From positions 1,116,001-1,180,000 of the forward strand of contig NZ_CP032317.1 in the NCBI RefSeq assembly GCF_003574965.1: a DNA stretch of 64,000 bases. Reading direction: 5' to 3'. Source of the stretch: Hymenobacter oligotrophus. Lineage in GTDB: Bacteria > Bacteroidota > Bacteroidia > Cytophagales > Hymenobacteraceae. The notes under the pieces were generated by a model. That model made no database searches and had not been told where the DNA came from. It was given only the letters and a program-made list of their open reading frames with translations. A program made the translations under genes and the position numbers. Shown one piece after another: positions 62,443 to 64,000 of this stretch (position 1 is the first letter of the stretch; each line of letters begins with the position of its first letter).

Positions 62443-63513
62443 ATGAAACACGGCATGTGGATAGGCTTGCTGGGTTGGTTGCTAGCAAGCAGTGCAAACG
62501 CCCAAACGTTGGCAGGCATTTGGCAAGGCGTCGAAACCGACCCCGGCGAGCCGGGTGCTACCTGGCCTGCCCTGCTGCGCGTGCAGCAAGGCAAGGGCAA
62601 CGCCCTATTTGGCGTATTGTACCAAGAGGCCACCGGCCGCCCCAACGTAACCGTCACGTTTCAGGTACGGGCCACGCGCACGGCCACGGGCATGGCCCTG
62701 GAACACGTGCGCAAGCTCAATGAAACCGGTGCCACGCCGTTCAGCTACTGGTGCGATGGCACCATTGCCTTTACTTATGATGCCAAGGAAGAAAAGCTGA
62801 CCGGCCGCGCCGCCTACGAGCCCGTAGGCGACTGCGACAACGGCAGCTTTACGCTTTACCGCGTGAAGTTGAAATCGGCAGCCAAGGTAACGGCCGGTAC
62901 GCTTACCACCATTCGGGTATCGGGGCGCGACGTGCGCTGGTACGCCGATGCCGACCTGAAGCAGCTCGTGAACACCGGCAACAGCTACCGTACCAAGCTC
63001 AGCAAAACCACTACTTTTTACCTCACGCAAGGCTTTTACCGCACGCGCGAAAGCGCCGTGGTACCCATTACGGTGCAGGCAAGCGGGGCGGCACCCAAGC
63101 CTAAACCCACGCCCGCCCCGGCGCCCAAGCCCACCCCGCCCGATACCACCCGCGCCGCCCCAGCGCCGCTTGTCATCAGCCCGAAACCGGTGGTGCTGCC
63201 GACGGTGCTGTTTAAACTGGGCACCCCCGAGCTGTTGCCCGAAGCCTTGCCGGCCCTAAACCAGCTCGCCGCCGAATTGCAAGCCCGCCCTACCCTGCGC
63301 CTGCTGGTGGCCGGCCACACCGACCGCATCGGTGAGCCCGACAAAAACCAGGCGCTTTCGGAGCAACGGGCCGAGGCGGTAAAGGCATATTTGCTGAAGG
63401 CTGGCGGCGTGGCACCGGAGCGCATCAGCACCGTGGGCTACGGCGACACACGCCCGCTTTACCCCTCGCCCGATGCCCGCAACCGCCGCGTGGAAGTATC
63501 GGAGGCGCCGTAA
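62443..63513 (+). CDS. OmpA family protein with Ig-like domain
   Basis: The 356-residue exported protein has a signal peptide (MWIGLLGWLLASSANA), a lipocalin-like N-terminal beta region (LAGIWQGVETDPGEPGATWP), an Ig-like module (RWYADADLKQLVNTGNSY) around residues 165-205, a Pro/Lys linker (APKPKPTPAPAPKPTPP) and a C-terminal OmpA domain with RLLVAGHTDRIGEPDKN. It should bind peptidoglycan via the OmpA part. Function of the front part is unknown. Confidence 0.88.
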   Translation: MKHGMWIGLLGWLLASSANAQTLAGIWQGVETDPGEPGATWPALLRVQQGKGNALFGVLYQEATGRPNVTVTFQVRATRTATGMALEHVRKLNETGATPFSYWCDGTIAFTYDAKEEKLTGRAAYEPVGDCDNGSFTLYRVKLKSAAKVTAGTLTTIRVSGRDVRWYADADLKQLVNTGNSYRTKLSKTTTFYLTQGFYRTRESAVVPITVQASGAAPKPKPTPAPAPKPTPPDTTRAAPAPLVISPKPVVLPTVLFKLGTPELLPEALPALNQLAAELQARPTLRLLVAGHTDRIGEPDKNQALSEQRAEAVKAYLLKAGGVAPERISTVGYGDTRPLYPSPDARNRRVEVSEAP

Positions 63514-63884
63514 GCGCGGGTACTGCGTCTCGGGCAGCCCACCGCATTGGTATTTGGAGCCCAGGGTATTACCCGAGCGTGAGTCGGCTTTCTACTACTT
63601 GTTCTGGGCATTCAGCTTAGCGCAACAACAATGTAACGCACTCCCCAAAAAATTACAGAGCCCAGGCGGTAATCAGATCAACACTATCTGCATTTTACCA
63701 ACTTGTTATTGCATATTATTTATATAATATGTAACATTACTTTCCGCCGCGTGATTTTGCGGCTGGTGGCCGCATTACCTGATGCCTTCCGCACAGTTGG
63801 CCGCCCGCTAACCTTTCGCGGTTAGGCGGGTATACGTGCCTACTCGCCATTGCCCAGCCTACTCCTTCACCCCGACCTCCACCG
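63514..63884. other. Intergenic region with AT-rich block
   Basis: These 371 bp contain no gene. Positions 63700-63735 are strongly AT-rich (TTATTTATATAATATG), a likely promoter-proximal block for the gene at 63885. No terminator for the OmpA-type gene was found. Confidence 0.4.
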
Positions 63885-64000
63885 ATGAAGCAGTTTGTAC
63901 AAACAATTCGGTTGCTTGCGCTGCCTGTGGCATTGCTGCCCGCGCTGCCGCACGCGGCCCATGCCCAAACGCCCGACCGACGGGCCAGCCTAGGGCTCAA
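63885..64000 (+). CDS. Exported protein, N-terminal fragment cut by window end
   Basis: ATG 63885 opens MKQFVQTIRLLALPVALLPA and the frame stays open to the edge with HAQTPDRRASLGLK after the signal peptide. The start of the mature part (QTPDRR-x-LGL) resembles Bacteroidota OmpA/PD40 proteins, but only 38 residues are visible. A CCTAGG lies at 63989. Confidence 0.55.
   Translation, partial: MKQFVQTIRLLALPVALLPALPHAAHAQTPDRRASLGL

Noticed and set aside
1-64000. CRISPR array, prophage, tRNA or rRNA genes
   Set aside because: No regularly spaced direct repeats, phage structural genes or tRNA/rRNA-like sequences were found on reading the intergenic regions.

Overview
The window looks like chromosomal DNA of a Hymenobacter-like member of the Bacteroidota (order Cytophagales). 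I infer this from the roughly 60% G+C, the Bacteroidota-type promoter words (TTG, about 19-20 bp, TAnnTTTG), the near absence of Shine-Dalgarno sites, the many lipoproteins, and families typical of the phylum: PD40/OmpA proteins, fused isobutyryl-CoA mutase, DUF4199, carboxypeptidase-regulatory-like proteins, a YbiT-type ABC-F protein and DUF1493. No rRNA, tRNA, CRISPR array, prophage or intact insertion sequence was recognised. Both ends cut through genes.

Layout. 0-13 kb: a divergent pair of paralogous exported proteins with an atypical-kinase-like motif, topoisomerase IB, two M48 metalloproteases, an App1-like phosphatase, MtgA, a Lon-N-domain protein, a metallophosphoesterase, a lipid kinase and an L,D-transpeptidase-like protein. 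13-30 kb: small secreted proteins, an ABC-F protein, an outer-membrane barrel with proline-rich repeats, then core metabolism and housekeeping (3-hydroxybutyryl-CoA dehydrogenase, MsrA, isoaspartyl peptidase, DapD, a glycosyltransferase, FabH, a DtxR-type regulator, MnmE, an aldo/keto reductase, citrate synthase). 30-38 kb: an OmpA/PD40 protein coupled to QueE, FolD with a small upstream ORF, LepA, and two tandem carboxypeptidase-regulatory-like proteins. 38-41.6 kb: a two-gene mini-cluster of a 4'-phosphopantetheinyl transferase and a single-module A-T-TE nonribosomal peptide synthetase. 42-46.8 kb: Uma2 protein, hypothetical protein and IcmF. 46.8-54 kb: an accessory segment with a DUF1493 protein, an AT-rich lipoprotein, a REP-associated tyrosine transposase with a large nested inverted repeat, an aquaporin, an amidase, a deleted remnant of the same repeat element, a YdeI-like protein and an amino-acid permease. 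54-64 kb: a lipoprotein-type PBP2, pyrB and pyrC, purE-purK, a DinB-like protein and OmpA-type proteins.

The strongest window-scale signal is the palindrome CCTAGG. I counted about 74 copies by eye, where base composition predicts about 20. It lies in coding sequence (mostly as Leu-Gly, using the codon CTA), in terminator loops and at the ends of inverted repeats. It is absent from about 45.58 to 54.08 kb, which coincides with the accessory segment. Other leads are a heptamer-like repeat that has become an in-frame linker of IcmF, the A-T-TE synthetase with a glutamine-like specificity code, the RAYT element and its deletion derivative, an ABC-F protein with a degenerate second ATPase site, and a promoter-plus-terminator leader upstream of pyrB.
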